From assembly GCA_947624965.1 (NCBI GenBank), contig CANQMN010000004.1:62001-126000 (forward strand): 64,000 nucleotides of DNA. The letters are read 5' to 3'. Within the stretch, counting starts at the first letter, position 1. The number at the start of each line of letters is the position of its first letter. The position numbers and the translations under genes were made by a program. Shown one piece after another: positions 43,384 through 52,541 of the stretch. The stretch comes from an uncultured Clostridia bacterium. Its GTDB lineage: Bacteria > Bacillota > Clostridia > Christensenellales > Borkfalkiaceae. The notes beneath the pieces were generated by a model. The model saw only the letters and a program-made list of their open reading frames with translations, searched no databases and was not told the origin of the DNA.

Positions 43384-43415
43384 AAAAATCGGGCGGGAAA
43401 GTCCTTCGCCCCGCC
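43384..43415 (-). terminator. Terminator at the end of the importer/hydrolase operon
   Basis: Stem GGCGGG/CCCGCC (43415-43410 with 43397-43392), then CGATTTTTAC on minus. Directly follows the stop of the DUF5107 gene and precedes the regulator's promoter. Confidence 0.72.
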
Positions 43416-43419
43416 GGCT

Positions 43420-46400
43420 TCATAGGGTGAAATCCTCGATGCAGAGGGCGTATCCGTCCCGTTTGGCAATGCGCATCCTGCGCTCCGCCTCCTCCTTGTC
43501 CCCCAAAAACGCACTGTAAAGGGCGAGCGGATAGGAGAGCGCCGTTTGCCGTGCACGCCGCGGCTCTTCGATGTAGCTGATGAAGAAGGGCGTCGTTCCG
43601 AACGGTCCCGTATCGCGGAAGGAGACGGCTCGCTCCGTCTTCTCCTTGCATTCCCGCACGATGCGTTCGCCCGCGGCACGGTCGCCGAGAAGATCGTACG
43701 CCCGCCCGACATAGTAGGGCAGCGCGGGAAGATACATATCCGAGAAGTAATCGATGCGGAACTTCTTGAAGTCCTCCAAAATGCGCTCCGCCTCCGCCCG
43801 CTTCCCCATGGCGATGAGGCACATCGCCTCGAAGTAGCGGAAGGGCACTTCCTTGCATTCGTTCCAGAATCCCGCGCCGAGGGAGGCGGGAAGGGTGCGG
43901 GCGAGGCGGAACTCCTCCGCCGCTTCGCCGTATTTTCCCTCCCCATACAGCGTTTTTCCGAGCAGATAGTGCGCGTACGAATACTGATCGGCGATGTAGT
44001 GTTCCCCGCCCTCGCAGGCAACGAAGGGGCGGGCGAGGAGAACTTCGAGCGCACGCTCTCCCATGCCGCCCAAGTTGTAGGCACGGGCGAGTTCCACGGT
44101 GAGATCGTCGCGGTCGTGCCCCGCCTCTTCGAGGAAGCGGGCAACTTCGAGGGGGGCGACGCCCGCATGGAACATCACATACGCCCGTTCGAAGACGAGC
44201 TGTTTGTCCCCCGAAAGGCTCTGAGCCAGCCCGAGGTAGCCGAGCGCTTGCTTGGGGCGGTGAAGGCGGGAATAGGCGTACACCGCCATACAGCGGATCG
44301 CCCGCACGTTCCCCTCTTCCGCCGCGGCGGCGAAGAAGCGTTCGCCCTCTTCATAGCGGCAGCTCCCGTACAGAAGGCAGCCGAGGAGGAAGGCGGCGTT
44401 CCCGTCCTTTCTCTTTTGAAGCACAGCGCGGAGGGCACGCTCTTCCACGGAGCGGGAAGGAAAGGCGATGCCCTCATGCAGGGCGGGCGTCCTCTCCCCC
44501 GTGAGCCATTCGTACACATAGGCGGAGGAAGCGCCGAGCGCTCCGAGGCGAAGCCCCTCGCCGAGAAGGCGTGCCGCCTCCCCCTTCATCCCCGCTTCCA
44601 GCATGGGTTGTATGATATCGAGCACGACCCCCTCCGCGTCCGTGCGGACGTAGCCGTAGAAGGGTTCCCCCTTCACGGTGCAGAGAATGGCTCGGGCATA
44701 CAGATCGAGCGGATCGCGGGAGAGCGCCCCTTCGAGCGCTTGCTCTCCCCTTCCGCACAGCCATGCGGCATATCCGCGGAACGCATCTTGCACGGCGCCG
44801 CATCCCGCAAGGGCGAGCTTTTCGCATGCCTCCGCAACATCCCCCCGCCGCAGCGCAAGAAGCCCGAGGTGAAAGTGTGCGGCGGCGCGGGTATCCGCAC
44901 ACCATGCCGCATGGGCGAACATGGCGTCCGCCTCTTCAAAATTTTCAAGTCCCAGCTCGGCGAGGGCGAGAAGGTAGTATGCCCTTCCGCTCTCCGTGCG
45001 GGCGTTGAATTTCGTGAGGCGGGCGAGCGCCTTCTTCGCCTCTTCCTCCGCCTCTCTCCAATCTCTCCTTTTGAGAGCGAGTTCGGCGAGGGCACAGTGC
45101 GAAGGGGCGTGCATGGGGTCCCGCTTCAACGCCTCGCGGAAGCACGTTTCGCCGCGGTATTCGGGGGAGCGGTACTGCTCCATATGTACCCCTTCGAGAT
45201 ACAGCTCCTCCGCATTCTTCTCCTTGGTATGATCGGGAAGTTCCTCGCGCGGGGCGGGAATTTCCCGCGGGTAAGCGCAGTCGAAGGTGTAGCGGAGAAG
45301 GAGGGAAGCGCCGTCGAAGAGGGCAACTTCCGCCCCATCGGGCAGATCTTCGGTGAGAAGGACGGTCTCATAAGCGGGAAGGGAGAGTGTTTTCGTCTCC
45401 TCTTTTCCCTTGCGGACGGTGAAGCGAGCTTTCTCCACGGGACGGACGCTCTGCACGAAGAGCTTTCTCCCCTCACGGAAGAGGGCAAGATCGCGGTTGG
45501 CGACGGCGGGCGTTCCGCAGCCGTGGATGGGGAACCACCTCTCCTCGAAGGTGCGGCACTCGTACGGTTCGAGCCAGCAAAAATCGGGCTGATTGTCCGA
45601 ATAGCACCCCGCCATGAGTTCGGCGTACTGTCCGTCGCTGTCCGTGAGGGCGCGTTCCCACGTCTTGGAGAGCTGATTGTACCCCCATGTGAACATCTTC
45701 TTCCCGGGGGAAATGCGGTGATCGGCGACGTGCACCACCCCCGCCTTCTTCCCCTCGTCGTACCCGCCGAAGTAATCGAAGCGGGACTCCGCACTGAAAT
45801 AGCTCGTTGCGGGGTGGGTGTTTTCGTGGCGGGAGATATCCGTCTTCCCGCCGAAGAGGATGCCGTTGTAGGCGCCCCTCTCGTTATCGGCGATGGGGAA
45901 GCTCGTCACCGACCGCTTGTAGTGGAAGCGGACGTAGTTCACGTCCTCGGGGAAAAAGATGCGGTAGCTCTTGTTTACGGGAACAGCCGCGTTCTCCCAC
46001 CAGAGGAAGGAACGGCGGAGGGGGGTGGTGTTATCGAGCTTCACCTTGGTGGTGAAGGCGCACTCCCCCGCTTTGAGGCTCACCCCCACCATGCCCTTCA
46101 TGCGGTCGAAGGGGTCGTGTTCGGAGAGCCATACCGTGATCTCCCCCTCTCCCCTCTCGATGAAGTAGTCCACGGGCATGAAGGTGGATGCGCGGTGGTG
46201 GAAAGGCCAGTTAAATTCGAGCCCGCCCGAGGTCCACGAGCCGAGCACCCCGATGAGCGCGGGCTTTATCACGTTGTTCTTGTAGAAAAACTCGTAGCCG
46301 TTCACCCTGTCCCGTGCGTACCATATCTTCCCGCCGAGCGCGGGGAGAATGCCGATTTCGAGAAATTCGTTTTCCAGCTTGATGAGGGTGTATTCCCGCT

Positions 46401-46563
46401 TCTCCCGCACGCCGCGCTGCGCTTCCAGAACGACTTTGTTGGGATAGGGGTCGCCCGAAGTGCGCTGATGGACGCGGTTCTCCGCAAACATGGGGAGGTC
46501 TTCCCGCTCCGCCTCGGGATAGGTATCGATGAGGATGCGCTCCTCTGTGCAATTCAGTCTCAT
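43420..46563 (-). CDS. DUF5107-TPR protein, cytoplasmic
   Basis: 1047 residues without signal peptide. Residues about 1-400 form the DUF5107 beta-sandwich seen in proteins of carbohydrate loci (NEFLEIGILPALGGKIWYAR, GSWTSGGLEFNWPFHH, GVVHVADHRISPGKKMFTWG), whose fold resembles galactose-mutarotase-like domains. Residues about 440-1040 are a superhelix of TPR-like units (e.g. RGETCFREALKRDPMHAPSH, LALAELGLENFEEADAMFAH, YGEGKYGEAAEEFRLARTL). Family function is not firmly established; a glycoside-processing role with TPR-mediated oligomerisation is plausible. Last gene of the importer operon, 23 bases after the CE2-like gene. Confidence 0.85.
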   Translation of the reverse strand: MRLNCTEERILIDTYPEAEREDLPMFAENRVHQRTSGDPYPNKVVLEAQRGVREKREYTLIKLENEFLEIGILPALGGKIWYARDRVNGYEFFYKNNVIKPALIGVLGSWTSGGLEFNWPFHHRASTFMPVDYFIERGEGEITVWLSEHDPFDRMKGMVGVSLKAGECAFTTKVKLDNTTPLRRSFLWWENAAVPVNKSYRIFFPEDVNYVRFHYKRSVTSFPIADNERGAYNGILFGGKTDISRHENTHPATSYFSAESRFDYFGGYDEGKKAGVVHVADHRISPGKKMFTWGYNQLSKTWERALTDSDGQYAELMAGCYSDNQPDFCWLEPYECRTFEERWFPIHGCGTPAVANRDLALFREGRKLFVQSVRPVEKARFTVRKGKEETKTLSLPAYETVLLTEDLPDGAEVALFDGASLLLRYTFDCAYPREIPAPREELPDHTKEKNAEELYLEGVHMEQYRSPEYRGETCFREALKRDPMHAPSHCALAELALKRRDWREAEEEAKKALARLTKFNARTESGRAYYLLALAELGLENFEEADAMFAHAAWCADTRAAAHFHLGLLALRRGDVAEACEKLALAGCGAVQDAFRGYAAWLCGRGEQALEGALSRDPLDLYARAILCTVKGEPFYGYVRTDAEGVVLDIIQPMLEAGMKGEAARLLGEGLRLGALGASSAYVYEWLTGERTPALHEGIAFPSRSVEERALRAVLQKRKDGNAAFLLGCLLYGSCRYEEGERFFAAAAEEGNVRAIRCMAVYAYSRLHRPKQALGYLGLAQSLSGDKQLVFERAYVMFHAGVAPLEVARFLEEAGHDRDDLTVELARAYNLGGMGERALEVLLARPFVACEGGEHYIADQYSYAHYLLGKTLYGEGKYGEAAEEFRLARTLPASLGAGFWNECKEVPFRYFEAMCLIAMGKRAEAERILEDFKKFRIDYFSDMYLPALPYYVGRAYDLLGDRAAGERIVRECKEKTERAVSFRDTGPFGTTPFFISYIEEPRRARQTALSYPLALYSAFLGDKEEAERRMRIAKRDGYALCIEDFTL

Positions 46564-46586
46564 AGTGTCTCCCTATGGCAAATTTC

Positions 46587-47753
46587 TCAAAGCAGTGCGC
46601 CGAGTTTTTCTGCGAGAAGGTGCCCCGCGACCGCGCTCTCTTCGAGGACGGGATGTGCGCCGTCCCCCATGATCGTATCCTCGAATTCCACATGGATGAG
46701 GTTGGGAAATTCGGAGGCGAGGCTGCGCTGTACGTCGCGCATGACGTCGTCAAGCCCCGTCAAGCTCTTCATCATCATGCCCGAACAGAGGGCGATGGGG
46801 ATGTCCTTCCCGTAATATGTTCCGATCACGTCGCGGAGAAAGCGTGTGGTCTCCGCCTTCATGCCATCCGTCGTGAATCCGCTTTCGCTCCGTTTGATAT
46901 AGTCGTTGGTGCCGAGATAGACGACGACCGCATCGGGACGGAAGCTGTTGTAGTCGTACGGATAGACGGCGGGGTCGAGATCGACCGCAACGGCAGCGGG
47001 GTTGCGAAGGACGGCATTCTTCTCGCCCTGGCGCGTGAAATAGAGCGAAATGCCCGAACGCCCGTATACGCGGAGGTCCATATCCAGATCCGCCGCCGCA
47101 ACGCCCGCATAGGATTGGAACACGTTCTGCGTCTCGCCCCTGTAATCCCCGCTGTCTTTCAACTCCCCTTTCTCGTCCCTGTACTTTCTCAAAACGCCGA
47201 GACCGCACGTGATGGAATCGCCGAACACTTCGATGGTGCGCTTGGTGCGTTCGGGAGCTTGGAGGAAGACGCCCTCCGCCGTGAGCTTTTCGAAGTACGC
47301 CGTGTTGTAGAGGGAATCCGTCCGCTTCAACACCTTGATGGTGTGTTCGCCCTCGGAAAGCCCCTCCGCAAGGGTAACGGCGGAATAGCCGAAACTGTTC
47401 GAGGGCACGGTTACGACGTGGGCGTTGGAATCCTTCTCCCCGTCGATGAACACGGAGAATTGGCACGCCGCACCCTCCCGCAGCGTCGCCTTCGCCGAGG
47501 CTTTCAGCCCCGTCCCGCGGATGCGGACTTCAAAGCCCGCCGCACTGCAAGCGATGAGTTCGCCGCCCATGGACTCGGAGTACATCGTCCGCCCGTACAA
47601 ATTCACACGCTCGTAGTCCCCGAGATCGGAGACGGTGGCGATCTCACGAAATTGATCTTCGGGCGGCGTCTGCTCTTCCCCGCATGCGGAAAGCCCGCCG
47701 AGGGCAAAGAGCATCCCCGCCGCAACGCATGCCGTTTTCATGAACTTATTCAT
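46587..47753 (-). CDS. CE2-like carbohydrate esterase lipoprotein
   Basis: 388 residues from the ATG at 47753 (GGAGGGAAAAA upstream), overlapping the previous stop as ATGA. MNKFMKTACVAAGMLFALGG with a lipobox SAC marks a lipoprotein. Residues about 40-160 are an N-terminal jelly roll (SVFIDGEKDSNAHVV); the SGNH hydrolase follows with Ser180 in EVFGDSITCGLG, VVYLGTNDYIKR (block III), and His in MGDGAHPVLEES. This two-domain arrangement is that of carbohydrate esterase family 2, which removes acetyl groups from xylan, glucomannan or cello-oligosaccharides. Acts at the outer surface. Confidence 0.88.
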   Translation of the reverse strand: MNKFMKTACVAAGMLFALGGLSACGEEQTPPEDQFREIATVSDLGDYERVNLYGRTMYSESMGGELIACSAAGFEVRIRGTGLKASAKATLREGAACQFSVFIDGEKDSNAHVVTVPSNSFGYSAVTLAEGLSEGEHTIKVLKRTDSLYNTAYFEKLTAEGVFLQAPERTKRTIEVFGDSITCGLGVLRKYRDEKGELKDSGDYRGETQNVFQSYAGVAAADLDMDLRVYGRSGISLYFTRQGEKNAVLRNPAAVAVDLDPAVYPYDYNSFRPDAVVVYLGTNDYIKRSESGFTTDGMKAETTRFLRDVIGTYYGKDIPIALCSGMMMKSLTGLDDVMRDVQRSLASEFPNLIHVEFEDTIMGDGAHPVLEESAVAGHLLAEKLGALL

Positions 47754-48844
47754 TTTTTCCCTCCTTCCGATGCGTCTGCAAGCGCACAGAAGCGCTTGAC
47801 GATCGCGAGCTCCTTCTCCGAATAGGGTTCGCCGTTGAAGCGGAACAGATCGTGCTGCCACTTCGTCATGTCCAGCTCGGAGCCGGGCTTCTTGCACTCG
47901 TCATAGTAATATCCCCACGGCTCGTACGTCTGCGAATATCCAGCCATCAGCCCCCAATGGTAGGAGCCGATGCGTTCGAGCCAGAAGAGCGGGAAGATGT
48001 CTTCCACGCGGTTGCCCGCAATGCGGTTGAGCCACTCGTTGTTGATGAGCGGACGCCCGTATTCCTTCAAGTTCTTGATGAGCACCACCATGTTTTGGAG
48101 CGAGCCGTAGTAGTGGAACGTGACCACATCGGAAAGCTCGATGGCACGCCTCTCGATGTTGCGGGCGGGTACCATATCTGCGGTGTAGCTCCAACAATCC
48201 GCCGTGAGGGGCTGGATGGGTTGGTGCGAGCGGATGATCTCAAAGAAGCGTTCCATGGCATGAAGGCTCTTGTCGTACCGCTTTCCGTTCCCCGGTTCGT
48301 TCCACACGTCCCATATCTGAATGCGGGGATCCTTGCAGTACTTCGCCGCAAGTTCATCTGCCATTTCGTAGTATTTCGGCTCGATGGAAGGTTCGTCGAG
48401 AAGGTAGTATCCCTCCGTGTTGTACACGACGGAATGGGCGCCGCGGCGGATCCCCCCGTGGTATCCCCAATCGACGGGCTGTTCCCCGAACACGGCGGGC
48501 TTGAACAGCTCCCGCGGCACCGAGCAATCGTTGCCGAGGCAGAGCATCACGCCCAGCCCGTACTTGGAAGCGAGGGTCAAATATTCTTCGAGATTTTGCA
48601 TGAAGCTGTCGTGCTCGTAGTACCAACACTCGAACTGGATGATCGCCCGCACGGCGTTGAAGCCCGTCTCCTTCGCAAGCGCGAACTCCCGTTCGAGCTG
48701 TTCCATCACTTCGCCGTGTTTGTAGCTCTGCCACATCGCAATGCGGTTGACGCAGTTGGAGGGGTATCCGTTGAACCCTCTGATCCAAGGTACGGAATGG
48801 TACCATTCCCACGCCCGCTCACGGCTCCACTGTCCTTTTTCCAT
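47750..48844 (-). CDS. GH5-like (clan GH-A) glycoside hydrolase, cytoplasmic
   Basis: 364 residues, ATG with TAAGGAGGAAAAT upstream, no signal peptide. A TIM barrel with the clan GH-A pair: acid/base Glu183 in WDVWNEPGNG after strand 4 and nucleophile Glu270 in PLINNEWLNRIAG on strand 7. Other strands: RGFNGYPSNCVNR, AVRAIIQFECWYYEHDSF, VTFHYYGSL. Proteins like this in Clostridia are often labelled 1,4-beta-xylanase or GH5/39-like; I cannot fix subfamily or substrate. It lies between the GH2 and CE2-like genes and would act on imported oligosaccharides. Confidence 0.83.
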   Translation of the reverse strand: MEKGQWSRERAWEWYHSVPWIRGFNGYPSNCVNRIAMWQSYKHGEVMEQLEREFALAKETGFNAVRAIIQFECWYYEHDSFMQNLEEYLTLASKYGLGVMLCLGNDCSVPRELFKPAVFGEQPVDWGYHGGIRRGAHSVVYNTEGYYLLDEPSIEPKYYEMADELAAKYCKDPRIQIWDVWNEPGNGKRYDKSLHAMERFFEIIRSHQPIQPLTADCWSYTADMVPARNIERRAIELSDVVTFHYYGSLQNMVVLIKNLKEYGRPLINNEWLNRIAGNRVEDIFPLFWLERIGSYHWGLMAGYSQTYEPWGYYYDECKKPGSELDMTKWQHDLFRFNGEPYSEKELAIVKRFCALADASEGGKK

Positions 48845-48854
48845 ATTTTCCTCC

Positions 48855-50624
48855 TTACGGCTTGTGCCGCACGGTTTGATTGATCTCTCTCAGCCGTTCG
48901 ATCGGCATCTTCGGCTCCCGCGCCTCGGTGAGGAGCCCGTTCTTTTCCTGCATGACATCGGTAAACTGGGTGAGGCAGTACCCCTGCGCCTCGGTATCGA
49001 CGATCGCCTGCGTGAGCTCTTTGAGCCGAGAAAGGAGTTCCTCCCCGTCCCTTGCCGCAGTGCCGTATCCCCAGCCTTCCGGGGTGCCCTTCTCATAGGC
49101 GACCCCGCCGTATTCGCTCACGATCACGGGCTGGCCGCCGTATTCCCATCCCCGCGCGAAGGGAGCCCGCGAGTGCGTCTCCCCCGAAAATCCGCCGCGG
49201 AGGGCGCGCGCCATGTCGCCGTAGGCGAGGCGGAGTTCCTCCCCCGTCTGCGCATAGTTGTGGAGGGTGACGATGTCGCTCTTCGTGTGTTCCCAACCGT
49301 CGTTGGAGATGACGAAGCGGGTGGGATCGAGCGCCTTGGTGAGGGAGTAGAGGGAAGAAGTGAACGCCTGCATCTGTCCGTTCTCCGCCGTCTGCAACAC
49401 GCCCCAGCTCTCGTTGACGGGCACATACGCCATCAAGGCGAGGTACCCGCGGTATTGGCGGACGATCTCCGTCCACTCCTCGGTGAGGGCGCTTGCGCTC
49501 TCTGCGGTGAAGTCGTACACGGCGGGCATTTCCAGCCAGAAGAACAGCCCGAGCATGTCGCAAAAGTAGTAGAACCGCTCGTCCTCGATCTTCTGATGCA
49601 TCCGCACCCCGTTGAAGCCCAGCTCCTTTATGAGCATGCAGTCGCGCAGAAGTTCCTCCTCCGTCGCCGTCATGCCGCCCGCGGGATAGTACCCCTGTGC
49701 GAGCACCATGCGGAAGTAGCGATTGGGAAGATAGTTGATCTCGATCGCGTTCTCCCGCGTCCCGTAGCAGACGAGCCCCGTGTAGGAGCCGACCTCGTCG
49801 AGCACCTCATCCCCCTCTTTAAGGAAGTAGCGGACGTCGAAGAACTGTGTGCCGCCCGCATACCACGGCTTCATGGGAAGCACGCGGCGGGGAAGGGTGA
49901 GATCGATGCAGATCCTGCCGTAGGGCGCCGAGGGCTGCGTTTCGGTGTAGGAGACAAGTTCCCCTCCGAAGGAGAGTTCCACGCCGAAGCGAAGTCCCTG
50001 CCGCCAGTGGGCGATCTCATATTCGAGGCGGAGCGCACAGTGCCCGTAGTCGCACAGTGCGGAGACGGAGGCAAGGTAGCTCGCTCCCACCACTTCCGCC
50101 CACACGCTCTTCCATATGCCCGAAGTATCCGTGTAAAAGCAAGAGACGTTTTTCTCGACGTACCGCTGTTTGCCCCGCGGCTGCAAGAGCGAGCGCCTGT
50201 CTTCGCACCGCACGACGAGCAAGTTGTCGCCCGCCTTCAAAAAGTCGGTCGCGTCCAAAGAGAAGCGGGCATAGCCGCCCCTGTGTGCGCCGAGGCACCT
50301 TCCGTTGAGCCACACCTTCGCAAGATAGTCGACTCCCTCGAAGTGAAGAAGGAGCCGCTTTCCCTGCGGAACTTCTGCGGAGAAGGTGCGGGAATACCAA
50401 AGCACGGGGTGATATTCGTCCGTTCCGATGCCGCTCGCCGCCGCCTGATAGGCATAGGGAACGTTGATCGTCCCGTCGAACTTTCCCCCCTTCTCCCATG
50501 CTTCCCGCTCGCCCCTCTCTTCGTCGTCGAAGGCGAAGTTCCACACGCCGTCGAGGGAGAAAAAGCTCTCACGGACGAACCGCGGACGGGGATACCCCGC
50601 CCTGTAACATTTTGCATGATTCAT
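48855..50624 (-). CDS. Glycoside hydrolase family 2 enzyme, cytoplasmic
   Basis: 589 residues, no signal peptide. Three-domain GH2 core: sugar-binding jelly roll (15-185; PVLWYSRTFSAEVP, KVWLNGRCLGAHRGGYARF), immunoglobulin-like domain (190-290), TIM barrel (about 300-580) with LGFNGVRMHQKIEDERFY, acid/base Glu405 in VPVNESWG and nucleophile Glu504 in IVSEYGG. Candidate activities are beta-galactosidase, beta-glucuronidase, beta-mannosidase or arabinosidase; the short length and NESWG motif do not decide. Three bases follow the permease stop, so it is co-translated with the importer. Confidence 0.92.
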   Translation of the reverse strand: MNHAKCYRAGYPRPRFVRESFFSLDGVWNFAFDDEERGEREAWEKGGKFDGTINVPYAYQAAASGIGTDEYHPVLWYSRTFSAEVPQGKRLLLHFEGVDYLAKVWLNGRCLGAHRGGYARFSLDATDFLKAGDNLLVVRCEDRRSLLQPRGKQRYVEKNVSCFYTDTSGIWKSVWAEVVGASYLASVSALCDYGHCALRLEYEIAHWRQGLRFGVELSFGGELVSYTETQPSAPYGRICIDLTLPRRVLPMKPWYAGGTQFFDVRYFLKEGDEVLDEVGSYTGLVCYGTRENAIEINYLPNRYFRMVLAQGYYPAGGMTATEEELLRDCMLIKELGFNGVRMHQKIEDERFYYFCDMLGLFFWLEMPAVYDFTAESASALTEEWTEIVRQYRGYLALMAYVPVNESWGVLQTAENGQMQAFTSSLYSLTKALDPTRFVISNDGWEHTKSDIVTLHNYAQTGEELRLAYGDMARALRGGFSGETHSRAPFARGWEYGGQPVIVSEYGGVAYEKGTPEGWGYGTAARDGEELLSRLKELTQAIVDTEAQGYCLTQFTDVMQEKNGLLTEAREPKMPIERLREINQTVRHKP

Positions 50625-50627
50625 GTC

Positions 50628-51494
50628 TTACCCCTTTATGCCCGAGATCGCCATCCCCTCGATGAAGAAGCGCTGGAAGAAGAGGTAGATGACGTAGAGC
50701 GGGATGCAAGAGACGACCGCCCCCGCAAACGCAACGGGCAGTTCCCCCTTCGCCCCGCTCGAAAGCGCCTTCAACATCACTTGCAGCGTCTTCATTCTGT
50801 CCTCGGTGAGATAGAGCGAGGGAGCGAAATAGTCGTTCCAATTGCCCACGAACATGAAGATGACCTGTGCCGCCACGGCGGGACCCATGAGCGGGAGCAT
50901 GATCACGCAGTACTGGGTGAAGTACCCCGCGCCGTCCACTTTCGCCGCCTCGAAGATGGCGCTCGGAATGCCCCGCTGGAACTGGATGAAGAAGAACATC
51001 ATGGAGACCCCGCCGAACATGGAGGGCAGAATGAGGGGCCACAGCGTGTTCACAAGCCCGAGCTTGAAGTAGGCGCGGTACAGCGGAAGCACCACGCACG
51101 CATACGGGATCATGAGGGCGGAGAGCTGGATCATGAGGTGGACGTTCTTGTGCTTCATATCGAGCTTGGAAAAGGCAAACGCCGAAAGCCCCGAAAAGAA
51201 GACGCACAGCGGGATGGTCCCCACTTCCACGATGAGGGTGTTGAGCAGCCCTCTGAAAATGTTCTGCTTCTCGAAGACTTTGAGGTAGTTGTCCCACTGC
51301 GGCGTCTTGGAGAAGAAGGTGAGGGTGATGCTGTTCTGCATTTCCGAAGGCGTCTTTACGCTCGAAAGGAGCATCCAGAGGAAGGGAAAGAGGCAGGTAA
51401 AGCACATGGCGATGAGGAAAAGATAGGCAATGGTGATGCCGATCACGCGGGAAGGGCTTCTCTTGGTGCGGGCATGTTGTTCGTGTTCTTCCAT
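50628..51494 (-). CDS. Carbohydrate ABC transporter permease, MalG type
   Basis: 288 residues, AGGAGGGGAAT before the ATG. Six membrane segments; first near residues 15-38. The cytoplasmic EAA loop that docks on the ATPase is EAAKVDGAGYFTQYCVIMLP (about residue 190-210). C-terminus FFIEGMAISGIKG is typical of the CUT1 MalG/LacG group. It pairs with the MalF-type permease nine bases upstream and the binding protein before that. No ATPase gene is nearby, as is usual when a shared MsmX-type ATPase is used. Confidence 0.95.
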   Translation of the reverse strand: MEEHEQHARTKRSPSRVIGITIAYLFLIAMCFTCLFPFLWMLLSSVKTPSEMQNSITLTFFSKTPQWDNYLKVFEKQNIFRGLLNTLIVEVGTIPLCVFFSGLSAFAFSKLDMKHKNVHLMIQLSALMIPYACVVLPLYRAYFKLGLVNTLWPLILPSMFGGVSMMFFFIQFQRGIPSAIFEAAKVDGAGYFTQYCVIMLPLMGPAVAAQVIFMFVGNWNDYFAPSLYLTEDRMKTLQVMLKALSSGAKGELPVAFAGAVVSCIPLYVIYLFFQRFFIEGMAISGIKG

Positions 51495-51503
51495 ATTCCC
51501 CTC

Positions 51504-52523
51504 CTATTCGCTGTAAACCCACTTATCCTGCACGCGGAACTGGATCTCCGTAATGATGAGGATCGCGATCGTGAGGATAACGGAAGCCGCCGAAGCGATG
51601 CCGTAGTAGCTCCGCCGTATGCCGAAGCTCCAAATGAAGTACACGATGGTCTGCGCTCCCGGAAGCCCGTTTGCGAACACATCGGAATCGACGTAGCTTT
51701 GAAGGTTGCCGATCATTCCCGTGATGAGAAGGTAGAAGAGGGTGGGCGTGATGAGGGGGACGGAGATCTTCAAAAACTTGGTGATCTCCCCCGCCCCGTC
51801 GAGTTCCGCCGCCTCGTAGTAGTCCTTCCCCACGTTGGTGAGGGCGGCGAGGCAGAGCACCATGGTCTTCCCGAGCGACCCCCACGCCTCCTTCAAGATG
51901 ATGGCGACTTTGATCCAAGCCGCATCGGTGAGCCACGGGATGTTCAGCCCGAACATCATGTTCACGATGCCGTATTCGTTATCGAAGATGTACCGCCAGA
52001 TGATGTTCATCGCGACCGCCGAGGAGACCACGGGGACGTAGATGAGAAGGCGGAACACCCGAGAACCGCGGATGATATCGTCCCGCGAGAGGACGACGGC
52101 GATGACAAGCCCGCCCACGATCCCGAGCGGCACCCCGAGCAGAAAGATGACATTGTTGAGGATCGCTTGGCGGAACGCATCCGAGTACATGACGCTCCCG
52201 AACAGATCGGTGTAATTTTTGAAGTTGTTCCAAAGGGACGTGAAGCGATCGAGGAAGCTCCCGCCTCCCGCCGAAACGATGATCCCGTTGTAGTTGGTGA
52301 GGCTGTACAAGAGCGCAAAGAACACGGGCAGCACGGTAAACACGATCAGCCCGACGTACTTCACCGAGATGAAGGCGAGCGCCGTGAGATGTTCCCGCTG
52401 CTTCAACTTGCTCTTCTGCTTGGGGACGCGCGGCGGTTCCCCGTGCAGAAGCGCCTCTCCCTCGGGTGACAGCTCCTCGGGAGGCAGCTCCTCCGGAACG
52501 GCAGACATCCGTTCATGTTCCAT
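51504..52523 (-). CDS. Carbohydrate ABC transporter permease, MalF type
   Basis: 339 residues, AAGGAGAACACT before the ATG. A roughly 50-residue hydrophilic Pro/Glu-rich N-terminus (EELPPEELSPEGEALLHGEP) precedes six membrane segments, the first being VKYVGLIVFTVLPVFFALL. EAA loop: EAAELDGAGEITKFLKISVP. Forms the inner-membrane channel with the MalG-type partner; oligosaccharide import. Confidence 0.95.
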   Translation of the reverse strand: MEHERMSAVPEELPPEELSPEGEALLHGEPPRVPKQKSKLKQREHLTALAFISVKYVGLIVFTVLPVFFALLYSLTNYNGIIVSAGGGSFLDRFTSLWNNFKNYTDLFGSVMYSDAFRQAILNNVIFLLGVPLGIVGGLVIAVVLSRDDIIRGSRVFRLLIYVPVVSSAVAMNIIWRYIFDNEYGIVNMMFGLNIPWLTDAAWIKVAIILKEAWGSLGKTMVLCLAALTNVGKDYYEAAELDGAGEITKFLKISVPLITPTLFYLLITGMIGNLQSYVDSDVFANGLPGAQTIVYFIWSFGIRRSYYGIASAASVILTIAILIITEIQFRVQDKWVYSE

Positions 52524-52541
52524 AGTGTTCTCCTTTTACGG

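Noticed and set aside
43546..46815. 1089-codon plus-strand frame
   Set aside because: Antisense to the DUF5107-TPR gene; composition typical of antisense translation.
48741..52469. 1242-codon plus-strand frame
   Set aside because: Crosses four well-supported minus genes (GH5-like, GH2, two permeases); cannot be real alongside them.
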